Shown in pieces: positions 19,030-27,742 of a stretch of 51,157 nt of DNA. The stretch's first letter is position 1. Each line of letters opens with the position of its first letter. The DNA is from JAUIIK01 sp963745675 (GTDB taxonomy: Bacteria; Chloroflexota; Chloroflexia; Thermomicrobiales; CFX8), in the NCBI GenBank assembly GCA_963745675.1, contig CAVUYM010000034.1, positions 1 to 51,157 of the forward strand. Direction: 5' to 3'. A model generated the notes under the pieces. It was not told the origin of the DNA. It searched no databases and worked only from the letters and a program-made list of their open reading frames with translations. The translations under genes were made by a program, and so were the position numbers.

Positions 19030-19962
19030 CTAGCGTTCGAGCAGGCTGCGGCCGACGAAGAGCAGGTTGGCCGGGCGCTCCGCCAGGCGGCGCATGAAGT
19101 AGGGATACCAGTCAGGGCCGTAGGGTACGGCTAGCCGGACGCGGTGCCCGCCGTCGATTAGTCTTTCCTGTAGCTGCGGGCGAACGCCGAGCAGCATCTG
19201 GAATTCGAAACGCTCGGCGTCGATGCTATTGCGATCTGCATATTCCAGCGTGTAATCGATGATGCGTTCGTCATGGGTGGCGATGGCGGTGAATTCCGCG
19301 TAGCTGAGCGACCGTTTCAGCATCCTCAAGTAGGCAACGTCAACGTCGGATTTGGATGGATAAGCGACATCCTGAGGCTCAAGGTATGCGCCTTTGACGA
19401 TACGGATGTTAGGCCGGTACTCCAGGAGATCTTTGAGATCTTGCTCGCTCCGGTAGAGGTAAGACTGCAGGACAACGCCAACATTCTCGTAACCAGCTTC
19501 GCGCAAGCGTTGGTAGGTCCGCAACGTCGCGTCAACGGTTGGCGACTCTTCCATCGACAGGCGTACGAAGCGGTTGTCCTGGGCGGCGCGATCGACGATC
19601 CTGAGCGTATTCTGGAAGCCGTAGTCTTCGGAGATGTCGAGGCCGACCTGGGTAAGTTTCACCGCTATCGTCGAGTCGAGGTGGGCTGACTTCAGTCGCG
19701 TCAGGATCGTCCGATATTCGTTGACGATCTTTTCGATCTCGTCGCGGTCATCCAGCGCTTCGCCCAACGGGGCGACGTAGGAATAGAATCCACGTGCCGT
19801 CAGCTGTTCCAGCACGACCAGGCATTCATCGAAGTTTGAACCGGCAGCAAAACGATCGGCACCGAGTTTGTCCCCATAGCGGGCGACGACGGATTTGACA
19901 GCCGGGTTCGTTGTGGCCGCGAGGATCGTTTGGCGTAGGACGGCGTTGATGGAAGCTGACAT
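19030..19962 (-). CDS. Proline dehydrogenase (monofunctional)
   Basis: A 310-residue flavoenzyme that oxidises L-proline to pyrroline-5-carboxylate. I start it at ATG 19962, which has TTGGAGAG 6 bases upstream. Family features in order: SYVAPLGEALDDRDEIEKIV, a barrel with IAVKLTQVGLDISEDYGF, VRLSMEESPTVDATLRTYQR, VGVVLQSYLYRSEQDLKDLL, RIVKGAYLEP (substrate/FAD region), AIATHDERIIDY and the C-terminal VPYGPDWYPYFMRRLAERPA. The length matches short bacterial monofunctional enzymes. No pyrroline-5-carboxylate dehydrogenase gene is in the window. Confidence 0.9.
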   Translation of the reverse strand: MSASINAVLRQTILAATTNPAVKSVVARYGDKLGADRFAAGSNFDECLVVLEQLTARGFYSYVAPLGEALDDRDEIEKIVNEYRTILTRLKSAHLDSTIAVKLTQVGLDISEDYGFQNTLRIVDRAAQDNRFVRLSMEESPTVDATLRTYQRLREAGYENVGVVLQSYLYRSEQDLKDLLEYRPNIRIVKGAYLEPQDVAYPSKSDVDVAYLRMLKRSLSYAEFTAIATHDERIIDYTLEYADRNSIDAERFEFQMLLGVRPQLQERLIDGGHRVRLAVPYGPDWYPYFMRRLAERPANLLFVGRSLLER

Positions 19963-20098
19963 TGATTCTCTCCAACACTCAAGACAACGTGCACGCGGTG
20001 ACCAGTGCGATCGCCAATTCAATCAGACCGGAGGGATCGATCATAACCGATCCGTGGCAAGACATCGTTCAGGAGCGGAGAATTGAATGAACAGAGTC

Positions 20099-20132
20099 GG
20101 AGGCATGGCTGGTATCGGCCAGCCATGCCTCC
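20099..20132 (-). terminator. Strong hairpin after the beta-propeller gene
   Basis: A perfect 14-bp stem (GGAGGCATGGCTGG / CCAGCCATGCCTCC) with a 6-base loop, 56 bases after the stop at 20188. A T-rich tail is weak on the minus strand, so termination efficiency is uncertain. Confidence 0.6.
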
Positions 20133-20187
20133 CAGATGCTACGTTTGCGTCTAATCAGATAGATTGCCGTACTACTGATGACCTGAT

Positions 20188-23100
20188 CTAGACGATCACT
20201 GCAGCGGTGTCTGAATCCTTCACCGTCGCGTTGAACTGCGAGAGTTCCGTGTCGAGCAGCGATGCGAGTCGCGCGAGAGCGTCGCCGGCCTGGGTTCGTA
20301 GTCCATCGAAGACCTCATAGGATTGCGCTGTCGGTTGACCTTCCGCCCCAGCCACGACGCCTCCGAGGCCACCAATCAACGCTGTTAATCGTCCTGGGAA
20401 GTGCAGCGTGTCCTGGAGGCTCTTCGCTCGGTACTGGATCAGTTCGTCTTCGATCTCGAGCAGCTTGTCGCTGAGATTCTTTGCTGCCGCCGCGGTTTCC
20501 TCATCGCCGCGTTCCGCCCAGCCATCGAGCTGACTGCGTGCCGAGCGGATGCGATTGACGCCTTCGTTCACATTGGAGAGCGTGTCGCGAATCTCGATCA
20601 TCAGGTCGAATTGCGCCTGATACTCCTCCTGCGACGTCTCCATACGCGGATCTTTGACGATTGCAAAACTGACGGTTTGTGAACCACTCGGGGCGTCGAG
20701 ACGCGCCTGGTAGTTGCCAGGCACGGCGGTCGGTCCTTGAGCCATCGCTCCTCCGCGTCGAGCAGAAGCATCACCACCCTCGACCTGCGTTGCGCCCGGA
20801 TAGCGCATGTCCCAGATGAAGCGGTGCGCGCCCGCTGACGATTGCACGAGCGGCGCTTTCTCATCGCCGTCTGCGCTGGAGAAGGTGCGGATTTCCTTTC
20901 CGTCACCGTCCAGGATCGTCAGGGTCACCTCAGCGTTCTGATCGTCCGCGAACCAATAGGGAATGACGACGCCGTCCACAGGATTGTCACCGGCATCGAG
21001 CCAGTGACGGCTGGTCGTGTTGTCGTCATTGACGGTGTGCTCATAGGTTTGCATCATCCCGCCGACGAAGTGGAAGTTCTTGCCTGGTCGTGGCGGATGC
21101 GGTCCGAAGTCGGCGCTCGGCGGTACCCGGTAGGTCACGCCAGGCGCGAAAAGTCGCATTCCGTCGTTGCTGCCGTCCTGGGCGATCTGGCGCAGGGCAG
21201 AGATGTCGTCGAGGATCCAGAACGAGCGTCCGTGGGTGCAGACGACCAGATCCTGATCGTGAATGACCAGATCATGAATCGGCACAATCGGCAGGTTCAG
21301 CTGTAAGGATTCCCAACTCTTGCCGTCGTTGAATGACACGTACAGCCCTCGCTCTGTGCCGGCGAAGAGCAGCCCCGGCTGAACCGGATCTTCGCGAATG
21401 ACCCGTGTGAAGTCGGCACTCGGGATGCCGTCAACAATCGCTGTCCAGGTCTCCCCGTAGTCGTCAGTTTTGTACAGGTAGGGTGTCTCGTCGTGCGACT
21501 TGTAGCGTGTGGCCGCGACGTAGGCTTTCCCGGCTTCGTGATGCGATGCCTCGATGATTGAGATCAACGCCCAGTCCGGCAAGTCGGGCGGGTTGACGTT
21601 GTCCAGTTCTCGCCGTTGTCGCGGCTGACATGCACCAGGCCATCGTCCGAGCCAGCCCAGAGGACTCCCGCTTCGACCGGTGATTCGGCGAAGGCGAAGA
21701 TCGTCGCCATAGATTTCGGCGCCGGTATTGTCGCCGGTGATTGGGCCGCCCGAACGACCGAGCGTCTCCGGGTCGGCCCGGCTCAGTTCGGGACTCGCCT
21801 GCTTCCAGGATTGACCGCCGTCTTCGGATCGGAAGAGGTGGTTGCCGCCGGAGTAGAGGACTTTCGAGTTGTGCGGCGAGAGGTGGATCGGAGAGGTCCA
21901 GTTCCAGCGATAGGCCAGATCGCCGGCGGCTCGACCGGCGGTCGGTTCCGGCCAGACGGTGATGTTCTTGGCGTGTCCCGATCCGAGATCGAGGCGGGTC
22001 ATGCGGCCCGTCTGCGCCCCGGCATAGATGATGTCGGGATCGTCGGGATCGACGGCGATGTAGCCGGATTCTCCCCCACCGACGACCCGCCAGTCTGGCG
22101 TGACGATCGCCACAAAGTCCGAGCGGCTGGGCACGCTCATCGTTGTGTTGTCCTGTTGAGCGCCGTAGACGCGGTAGGGGAAACGGGAATCGGTCGTGAC
22201 GTGGTAGAACTCGGCCGTCATCTGGTTGTACATACTCGACCATGAATAGCCGCCGTTGTAGCTGACCAGCCCGCCGCCGTCGTTGCCGAGAATCATCCGC
22301 TGTGGATTCGCGGGATCGATCCAGAGGTCGTGGTTATCGCCGTGGGGCGCCGAAACCTGCTGGAAGCTCTTGCCGGCATCGATTGACTTCCACATTTCGA
22401 CGTTGAGAATCCAGACGGTGTCGGCGTCGCCGGGATCAGCGTAGATGTGATGGTAGTACCAGGCACGCTGGCGCAGATTGCGGTCGTCGCTGCCTTTGAC
22501 CCAGCTATCGCCGTAGTCTTCGGAGCGGAAAACGCCGCCGTCTTCGGCTTCAACTATGGCGTAGACTCTGCCGCGCTGGGTCGGCGTCGGCGCGAGTGTG
22601 ACTTTGCCGAGGATGCCCTGAGGCAGGCCTTTGTTGTGGGAGATCTCCTCCCAGGTGTCGCCACCGTCGAATGAACGCCAGATGCCAGAGTCATTGCCGC
22701 CGCTGGACATAAAGTAGGGGCCACGGCCCGATTCCCAGATAGCGCAATAGACGATCCTCGGGTTGTTCGGGTCGAGTCTGACGTCGATCGCACCGGCCTT
22801 GCTGCTCTTGTGCAGGATCAGCTTCCAGGTATCTCCGCCATCCGTCGAGCGATAGAGGCCGCGTTCCGGATTTTCGCCCCAGACGTGGCCGAGCGCCGCG
22901 ACGTAGACGATATCGGGGTTGGTCGGGTGGATCTGCAGTTCGCCGATGTTCTGGGTTGCTGCCAGTCCTTTGTGCTGCCAGGTTCGGCCGCGATCGGTAG
23001 ATTTGTAGACGCCGTCGCCGCGCGAGACGTTGCCGCGAATGGCAGCTTCTCCCATTCCGACGTAGATGACATTCGAGTCGGACTCACTGACCTGCATCGC

Positions 23101-23304
23101 GCCGACCGAAGCGTAGCTGAAGAATCCGTCGGAAATGTTTTCCCAAATCTGTCCGCCGTCATCCGTCATCCAAACGCCGCCACCGGTGGAGCCGAAGTAG
23201 AAGCGGGTCATGTCGTCCGGATCCCCGGCGACGGCGACGACGCGGCCGCCGCGGTTGGGGCCGATGTTTCGGTAGCGGAGTGAAGAGTACTGTTGATTGC
23301 TCAC
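20188..23304 (-). CDS. Sortilin/VPS10-like beta-propeller protein ('glycosyl hydrolase' BNR-type)
   Basis: A 1,038-residue protein. I chose GTG 23304, which has AAAGGAGGT directly upstream. The first 650 residues form BNR/sialidase-type propeller blades: RNIGPNRGGRVVAVAGDPDD, FYFGSTGGGVWMTDDGGQIW, repeated STDRGRTW/SEDGGQSW Asp-box motifs, and VYGAQQDNTTMSVPSRSDF. The C-terminal part has an extended-strand region and a helical bundle. Members of this large family are often named glycosyl hydrolase, but no catalysis is established for this subtype. No signal peptide is seen. Within 21,606-21,720 about 35 residues are out of frame: an extra G after GAEIYG and a missing base near VNPPDLPDW cancel each other. 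In the alternative frame the family sequence FAFAESPVEAGVLWAGSDDG is recovered. Confidence 0.85.
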   Translation of the reverse strand: MSNQQYSSLRYRNIGPNRGGRVVAVAGDPDDMTRFYFGSTGGGVWMTDDGGQIWENISDGFFSYASVGAMQVSESDSNVIYVGMGEAAIRGNVSRGDGVYKSTDRGRTWQHKGLAATQNIGELQIHPTNPDIVYVAALGHVWGENPERGLYRSTDGGDTWKLILHKSSKAGAIDVRLDPNNPRIVYCAIWESGRGPYFMSSGGNDSGIWRSFDGGDTWEEISHNKGLPQGILGKVTLAPTPTQRGRVYAIVEAEDGGVFRSEDYGDSWVKGSDDRNLRQRAWYYHHIYADPGDADTVWILNVEMWKSIDAGKSFQQVSAPHGDNHDLWIDPANPQRMILGNDGGGLVSYNGGYSWSSMYNQMTAEFYHVTTDSRFPYRVYGAQQDNTTMSVPSRSDFVAIVTPDWRVVGGGESGYIAVDPDDPDIIYAGAQTGRMTRLDLGSGHAKNITVWPEPTAGRAAGDLAYRWNWTSPIHLSPHNSKVLYSGGNHLFRSEDGGQSWKQASPELSRADPETLGRSGGPITGDNTGAEIYGDDLRLRRITGRSGSPLGWLGRWPGACQPRQRRELDNVNPPDLPDWALISIIEASHHEAGKAYVAATRYKSHDETPYLYKTDDYGETWTAIVDGIPSADFTRVIREDPVQPGLLFAGTERGLYVSFNDGKSWESLQLNLPIVPIHDLVIHDQDLVVCTHGRSFWILDDISALRQIAQDGSNDGMRLFAPGVTYRVPPSADFGPHPPRPGKNFHFVGGMMQTYEHTVNDDNTTSRHWLDAGDNPVDGVVIPYWFADDQNAEVTLTILDGDGKEIRTFSSADGDEKAPLVQSSAGAHRFIWDMRYPGATQVEGGDASARRGGAMAQGPTAVPGNYQARLDAPSGSQTVSFAIVKDPRMETSQEEYQAQFDLMIEIRDTLSNVNEGVNRIRSARSQLDGWAERGDEETAAAAKNLSDKLLEIEDELIQYRAKSLQDTLHFPGRLTALIGGLGGVVAGAEGQPTAQSYEVFDGLRTQAGDALARLASLLDTELSQFNATVKDSDTAAVIV

Positions 23305-23338
23305 TGAACCTCCTTTGTCAATCACATTCAGGCGCGTC

Positions 23339-23367
23339 ATTGTCGGATGGATAGCTGTGACTGTCAA
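23339..23367 (-). promoter_or_regulatory. Probable promoter of the beta-propeller gene
   Basis: On the minus strand TTGACA (23367-23362), a 17-base spacer and GACAAT (23344-23339), 35 bases before the GTG start. The same arrangement recurs before the truncated copy at 27341-27370, which supports its being functional. Confidence 0.6.
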
Positions 23368-23743
23368 AATGCCGCGTTTGGCCTGCGAGGGGCAAGGTGG
23401 CTGCACCAATTACTGTGCTACTGAGCCGTGCCCTCGGCATCGATCGTTTTCAGCGGCGCTAGAATCGCTTGAGCCAGTGCGGCAATGTCTGGGCCACTGG
23501 AAGGGCTCGGCATGGAAGTGCCAGTGGTGCATTTGAAGTGTTCTTGTCCGATGTCCCAGCATTGTATTTGCGTTAGCGTTCAAGGGAACTACGGAAGTCG
23601 ACATGATTACTTGGTATTAGGGCTTCCTAAACAAGTACTGGCGTGAACGGCTTCGCTGCCTGCCATGTATTGGCTCTGGCGAACCACGTCGCCCGGCGAT
23701 TGATCCTGGTGCATATGTTCCCAGTAATGCCCGTGTCCCGCCG
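23368..23743. other. Intergenic stretch between two minus-strand genes
   Basis: About 375 bases with no supported gene. A loose inverted repeat CCACTGG ... CCAGTGG lies near 23497-23527. Short open frames lack recognisable features. Confidence 0.4.
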
Positions 23744-23876
23744 TCAGCCCGGAATCACCCCCGGTATTTCATAGGCATTGCACTGCCCGGGCAACCAGGG
23801 TACTCGTAGTTGGTTCGTCCAGCGACTCTGACAATAGTGCAGCGGTCCGTTCGTCGGGACTACGTGCACTCTGTCA
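23744..23876 (-). other. Out-of-frame continuation of the beta-helix protein B C-terminus
   Basis: Directly after the stop of protein B, another minus-strand frame reads SDRVHVVPTNGPLHYCQSRW then TNQLRVPWLPGQCNAYEIPG and ends at TGA 23746-23744. This aligns with the out-of-frame tail of paralogue A (GPLNYCESLWTGGLR ... GQC ... PGVTPG). One extra base at the TAG would explain it. The real protein is probably about 45 residues longer. Confidence 0.75.
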
Positions 23877-26822
23877 CTACTTCGTACACTGCCCGCTCGG
23901 CGACCAGCGAATGCTCCCGGTGTAGTTGCTGATGCACAGGGTCGTCGGCCCGGCCGCCGGCAAGGTCAGTTGGCGCGTCCCAGCAGGACAGCCGGTGGCG
24001 CCTGGCGCCGAGAGTGCGCCGGTCAGGTAGCTGGCGCACAGCGCAATCGTCTGCGACACGGTAATCGAGCCGGTCGTGACACCCAGATCATCGTCCTCGA
24101 CCTGGACGCCGAAGGTTGTCGACGCCGCGCCGGGATCGAGCGGGCAGCTGGCCTGGTTGCCGATGCCGGGCGTTTCGTAGGTGCCGTCGTTGTCACAATC
24201 GAAGCTGTAGGTCAGCGGATCACCGGCCCCGCCCTGGTCGGTCGCCGTGACGGTCAGCAGCGCTGGCTGGCCCTGGGGAACCGGTGCGTTGGTCGTGATG
24301 TTCTCAATCACCGGCGCGACGTTGACGACCGTGTGGCTGACGCTGTTGCTGCCACTCTCGTCCTCGTCGTCGGTCACCACGACCGTGATGGTGTACGCGT
24401 CGCTGGCGGTGCCAGGGATGTCGTCGTCGAGGTAGGTGTGGGCTGGACCGGTGCAAGTGCCTCCGCCAACACCCGGCGTGATCGTTCCCGCGACAGGGCC
24501 ATCGCCGTAGTCGACGGTGCAGCTGTGGGTGTCAGCGGTTCCAGGATCGCTGAAGGTGGCGCTGGCCACTACGCTCTGGCCTTCGTTCGAGGGGCTGGGA
24601 TCGATCACCGGTGTATTGACCGTTGGCGCGACGTTGACCACGGTCACCACGGTGCTGCCGCTCGTTGTGCCGGAGTCGTCGTCGCTGACCTCGACGCCGA
24701 CGGTGAAGCTGCCGTTGTCTGCGAATAGGCACTGGGCGTTGTTCGCGGCTTGCGGCCCGATCTCGTAGCTGCCGTTATTGTCACAGTCGAAGCTGTAGGT
24801 CAGGGGATCGTTAACTCCAGCCGGGTCGGTCGCGGTGACCGTAATCGTAGCCGGGCTGCCTTCGTTGACCGGGCCGTTATTGGACACGTTCGTAATCACC
24901 GGCGAGACGTTGTTGACGGTCACATCCGTGGAGGAAGTCGCCGTGCCGCCGTCGCCATCGCTGACCCGGACGCCGACGGTGAAGCTGCCGTTGTCTGCGA
25001 ACAGGCACTGGGCGTTGTTCGCGGCTTGCGGCCCGATCTCGTAGCTGCCATTGTTGTCACAGTCGAAGCTGTAGGTCAGGGGATCGTTAACTCCAGCCGG
25101 GTCGGTCGCGGTGACCGTAATCGTAGCCGGGCTGCCTTCGTCGACCGGACCGTTGTTGGATACGTTCGTGATCGCCGGCGGGACGTTGGTAACGCTCACC
25201 GTCATCGTGTCGGTGTCGCAATTCGCGCCGTTCGTCGCGTCGCAGACCCGGACTCCGACGGTGAAGCTGCCGTTGTCGGAGAAGCTGCAGTTGGCTGTCC
25301 CGAGGCTGCCGGTGCCGCCGCCCTGCTTCTCGTAGCTGCCGTTGTTGTCGCAATCGAAATCGTAGTCGAGGTTGGTCCCGGCGGGCCCGTAGGCGACCGC
25401 CTCGAGATTGGCGGAGCCGCCCTCGGGAATCGGGCCGGAAGTGTTATAGGCGGCGACGATCTGGACCGGGACCGTCCCGCCGACCTCGACCGCGCCGATA
25501 TCGCAGGCCGACCCCTGGGGCCGGTTGATGCCGCGCTGGTCGCGCGCGGAGGAGAGCCCGCAAGACGACACAGCGTCGATGGCGGCGGAGCCGGTATCGA
25601 GCAGCATCGTCTGGGTGGGGCCGCCGTTTGCGGCCAGCGGAACGAGGTTGACCGATGCGCTGTTCTGGATGTCGCCGCTGGCGCTGAAGGGACAGGTGGC
25701 GTCGTCGCTCAAATTCGAGCCTTGTGAGGTGATGGCGCCGGCGATGACGAGGCAGTTGCGTCCGCTCGTCGTCGCGGTGTTGTGCGCGACGATCGAGCTA
25801 ACGATCGTCGCAGTGCCGCCGTGGTTGGAGATCCCTCCGCCCGAGATATTGGCATTGTTGTGGCTGATGGTGCTGGCCGTCGCCGCCAGCGTGCTCTGGT
25901 TGTAGATCGCCCCTCCGTTCCCTCTCGTATTGTTGCCGCTGAAGGTGCCATTCACCACCGTCGTCGTGCCGAGGAGGTTGGCGATCGCCCCGCCATAGTC
26001 CGCGCTGTTAGCGCTGAAGGTGCTGGCCGTCACCGTCAGCGTGCTCTCGCTGAAGATCGCCCCGCCATAGTCAGCGTCAGAGTTGCCGGTGTTCACGCTG
26101 TTACTGGTGAAGGTGCTGGTCTCTACCGTCGTCGTGCCGCCGAGGTTGGCGATCGCCCCGCCAATCGACCTGGCACTGTTGCCGTTGAAGGTGCTGCCCC
26201 GCACCGTCAGCGTGCCGTTGTTGAGGATCGTCCCGCCATTGGTCGTGGCGCTGTTGCCGCTGAAGGTGCTGGCTGTTATCGTCAGCGTGCCGAAGCTGTC
26301 GATCGCGCCACCGAATTGGGCCGAATTGCCGGTGAAGGTGCTGCCCGTCAGCTCGATCACGCCGCCCTCATTGTTGAGCGCCCCGCCCGCGAAGCCTCCC
26401 CCGTTGCTGTCGAAGGTGCTCTTGACCGCTCGCAATGTCCCGCCACTGCTCACCTCCGCCGCGCCGCCACTGCCGGCGCCATTGCTCAGCGTCAGGTTGC
26501 GCAGCTCCAGCGTCGCTCCACCGTCGACCTTGAACAGGCGGGCCGTATCGCCCCCATCCAGGGTTATCTGACCGGCCCCGTCGATCACCACCACGTTGCC
26601 GCTCGTGATCGTCTTCTCGGTCGTGAAGCTGATCGTGCCCGCGCAGCTGAAAGTAATTGTGCCGCCGCCGTTCAGGGCCGTCGCCAGGGCGGTGTTGAAG
26701 GCTGCCTGGGTACAGCTCGTCACGACCGCATCGCCGGCCATGACGACGCCAATCGGAGTGAGAGGCAGCAGCCCGGCCAATAGACAGAAGAGCGCTAGCC
26801 AGCGCCACATCCGACGGAACAT
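23877..26822 (-). CDS. Secreted beta-helix protein with PKD-like repeats and C-terminal Cys repeats (paralogue B)
   Basis: A 981-residue protein starting at ATG 26822. It has a clear signal peptide (WRWLALFCLLAGLLPLTPIG, cut near VMAGDA), and then CTQAAFNTALATALNGGGTI and a long right-handed beta-helix with repeated GGAI and STFSGNSA motifs (residues about 60-370), ending CDIGAVEVG. Five PKD/Ig-like repeats follow. Two of them are nearly identical over 92 residues (TYSFDCDNNGSYEIGPQAAN in both). The end bears two Cys repeats (LCASYLTGALS, LCISNYTGSIRWSPSGQC). Architecture and sequence mark it as a paralogue of the gene at 10646-13381. It is probably surface-exposed or released; adhesion or matrix binding is inferred only. 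A third Cys repeat follows out of frame. Confidence 0.8.
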   Translation of the reverse strand: MFRRMWRWLALFCLLAGLLPLTPIGVVMAGDAVVTSCTQAAFNTALATALNGGGTITFSCAGTISFTTEKTITSGNVVVIDGAGQITLDGGDTARLFKVDGGATLELRNLTLSNGAGSGGAAEVSSGGTLRAVKSTFDSNGGGFAGGALNNEGGVIELTGSTFTGNSAQFGGAIDSFGTLTITASTFSGNSATTNGGTILNNGTLTVRGSTFNGNSARSIGGAIANLGGTTTVETSTFTSNSVNTGNSDADYGGAIFSESTLTVTASTFSANSADYGGAIANLLGTTTVVNGTFSGNNTRGNGGAIYNQSTLAATASTISHNNANISGGGISNHGGTATIVSSIVAHNTATTSGRNCLVIAGAITSQGSNLSDDATCPFSASGDIQNSASVNLVPLAANGGPTQTMLLDTGSAAIDAVSSCGLSSARDQRGINRPQGSACDIGAVEVGGTVPVQIVAAYNTSGPIPEGGSANLEAVAYGPAGTNLDYDFDCDNNGSYEKQGGGTGSLGTANCSFSDNGSFTVGVRVCDATNGANCDTDTMTVSVTNVPPAITNVSNNGPVDEGSPATITVTATDPAGVNDPLTYSFDCDNNGSYEIGPQAANNAQCLFADNGSFTVGVRVSDGDGGTATSSTDVTVNNVSPVITNVSNNGPVNEGSPATITVTATDPAGVNDPLTYSFDCDNNGSYEIGPQAANNAQCLFADNGSFTVGVEVSDDDSGTTSGSTVVTVVNVAPTVNTPVIDPSPSNEGQSVVASATFSDPGTADTHSCTVDYGDGPVAGTITPGVGGGTCTGPAHTYLDDDIPGTASDAYTITVVVTDDEDESGSNSVSHTVVNVAPVIENITTNAPVPQGQPALLTVTATDQGGAGDPLTYSFDCDNDGTYETPGIGNQASCPLDPGAASTTFGVQVEDDDLGVTTGSITVSQTIALCASYLTGALSAPGATGCPAGTRQLTLPAAGPTTLCISNYTGSIRWSPSGQCTK
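24693..25250 (-). repeat. Tandem 276/282-bp coding repeats (PKD-like units)
   Basis: Units beginning at 24693, 24969 and 25251 are spaced 276 and 282 bases apart. The first two differ at only a few positions over most of their length, for example in the runs coding DCDNNGSYEIGPQAANNA. This points to a recent duplication or gene conversion inside the repeat region of beta-helix protein B. Confidence 0.75.
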
Positions 26823-27164
26823 CGCGGTGTCCTAATCAATTTTGGGAAGCGAAACGCGCTGAGGACGGTTCACCAGCGCCGACGAACTATAGAGCGGGGC
26901 GGGGAGACGGGCAAGTCCCAACGATGCGGGCAGGAAGTCCTGATTAGTAACATGGCAGCCAGGGAGGTGTGTAGCATCGCCACACGGGTGGATGGGGCGC
27001 ACCAGAGGGCTCTCGATGCGCTCCGCGTTGCGCTAGAGTAGGCCGAACGTGGATTGCAGGGCAGCCGGGAAGGAAGCGCGAGCATGACGACTGCAGCAGA
27101 CGTGATTCAGTCCCTGTAGTGGCGCTGTATCGGCTCGCATCGAGGTGGCCGTGTCGTCGCAGTA
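26823..27164. other. Intergenic stretch upstream of beta-helix gene B
   Basis: About 340 bases without a supported gene. It should contain the promoter of the 981-residue protein's gene; I see no clear -35/-10 pair. The left part is GC-rich, the right part adjoins the truncated propeller copy. Confidence 0.4.
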
Positions 27165-27303
27165 GCGGGTCATCCGTCATCCAGACTCCGCCGCCGGTGG
27201 AGCCGAAGTAGAAGCGGATCATGTCGTCAGGATCGCCCGCCACTGCCACCATGATTCGGCCCGATGTTCCGGTAGCGCAATGATGAATAAATCTGATCGC
27301 CCA
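27165..27303 (-). pseudogene. 5' fragment of a second sortilin/VPS10-like propeller gene
   Basis: It starts at ATG 27303 with AGGAGG 4 bases upstream and reads MGDQIYSSLRYRNIGPN, then in a shifted frame VAVAGDPDDMIRFYFGSTGG and GVWMTDD. This is close to the first 45 codons of the gene at 20188-23304. Similarity stops near 27165; the remaining thousand codons are absent. The upstream promoter and leader are copied as well. It is a truncated paralogue or duplication scar. Confidence 0.8.
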
Positions 27304-27340
27304 TTTTGCCTCCTGATTGTCAAGCATGTGTTGTCGCGTC

Positions 27341-27370
27341 ATTGTCGAACGGGCGGGCTAGCGGTGTCAA
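27341..27370 (-). promoter_or_regulatory. Copied promoter of the truncated propeller gene
   Basis: TTGACA (27370-27365), an 18-base spacer and GACAAT (27346-27341) on the minus strand. These are the same hexamers as at 23339-23367 and they stand at the same distance from the start codon. Confidence 0.55.
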
Positions 27371-27458
27371 AAGATGGTAGAGGAACGGGCTAGACCACTT
27401 GTTTGACCAGAATCGGAGGTAAGTGGCCTCTTGCGCCCTGATTGGACACCCGGCAGGG

Positions 27459-27576
27459 TGTCATCTTGAGCGAAACGCAGTGGAGTCGAAAGATCTAGCT
27501 ACGACCAAGCCACACACTCATAGTCATAGATCCTTTGGACCCAGGGGCATCGCGCGAATCCTTCGCTCTGGATGAC
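27459..27576. repeat. REP/MITE-like inverted-repeat element, copy 2
   Basis: GTCATCTTGAGCGAA (27460-27474) is inverted as TTCGCTCTGGATGAC (27562-27576), two mismatches. Inner arms AGATCTAG / TAGATCCT lie between them. The ends share the GTCATCnnGA core with the element at 18877-18997. Confidence 0.6.
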
Positions 27577-27742
27577 CAATCGATGCAATTGGAGTGCCAT
27601 CTTGGCTCGTTAGCCACAGAAGTCTTGGATTCTTCGTCCTTGCTCTCAATTTGGCGCAACAAGTGGGGTCAGGCTCATCCCATTGACGTTAGGATACGCA
27701 GGTTAGTTGTGATTCAAGCGGGGCAAAGCTGAGGTGGATTCG

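Noticed and set aside
23368..23409. Longer start for the propeller protein at 23409
   Set aside because: The proposed promoter (23339-23367) lies inside that extension. GTG 23304 has AAAGGAGGT directly before it and matches the truncated copy's start.
24693..25250. Regular repeats considered as a CRISPR array
   Set aside because: The period is 276-282 bases, in frame, and codes for PKD-like domains. There are no short repeats with unique spacers.
24750..26783. Plus-strand open frames of 325 and 333 codons antisense to secreted protein B
   Set aside because: They are shadows of the repetitive coding on the minus strand (Arg/Ala/Asp-rich strings). No domain is seen.
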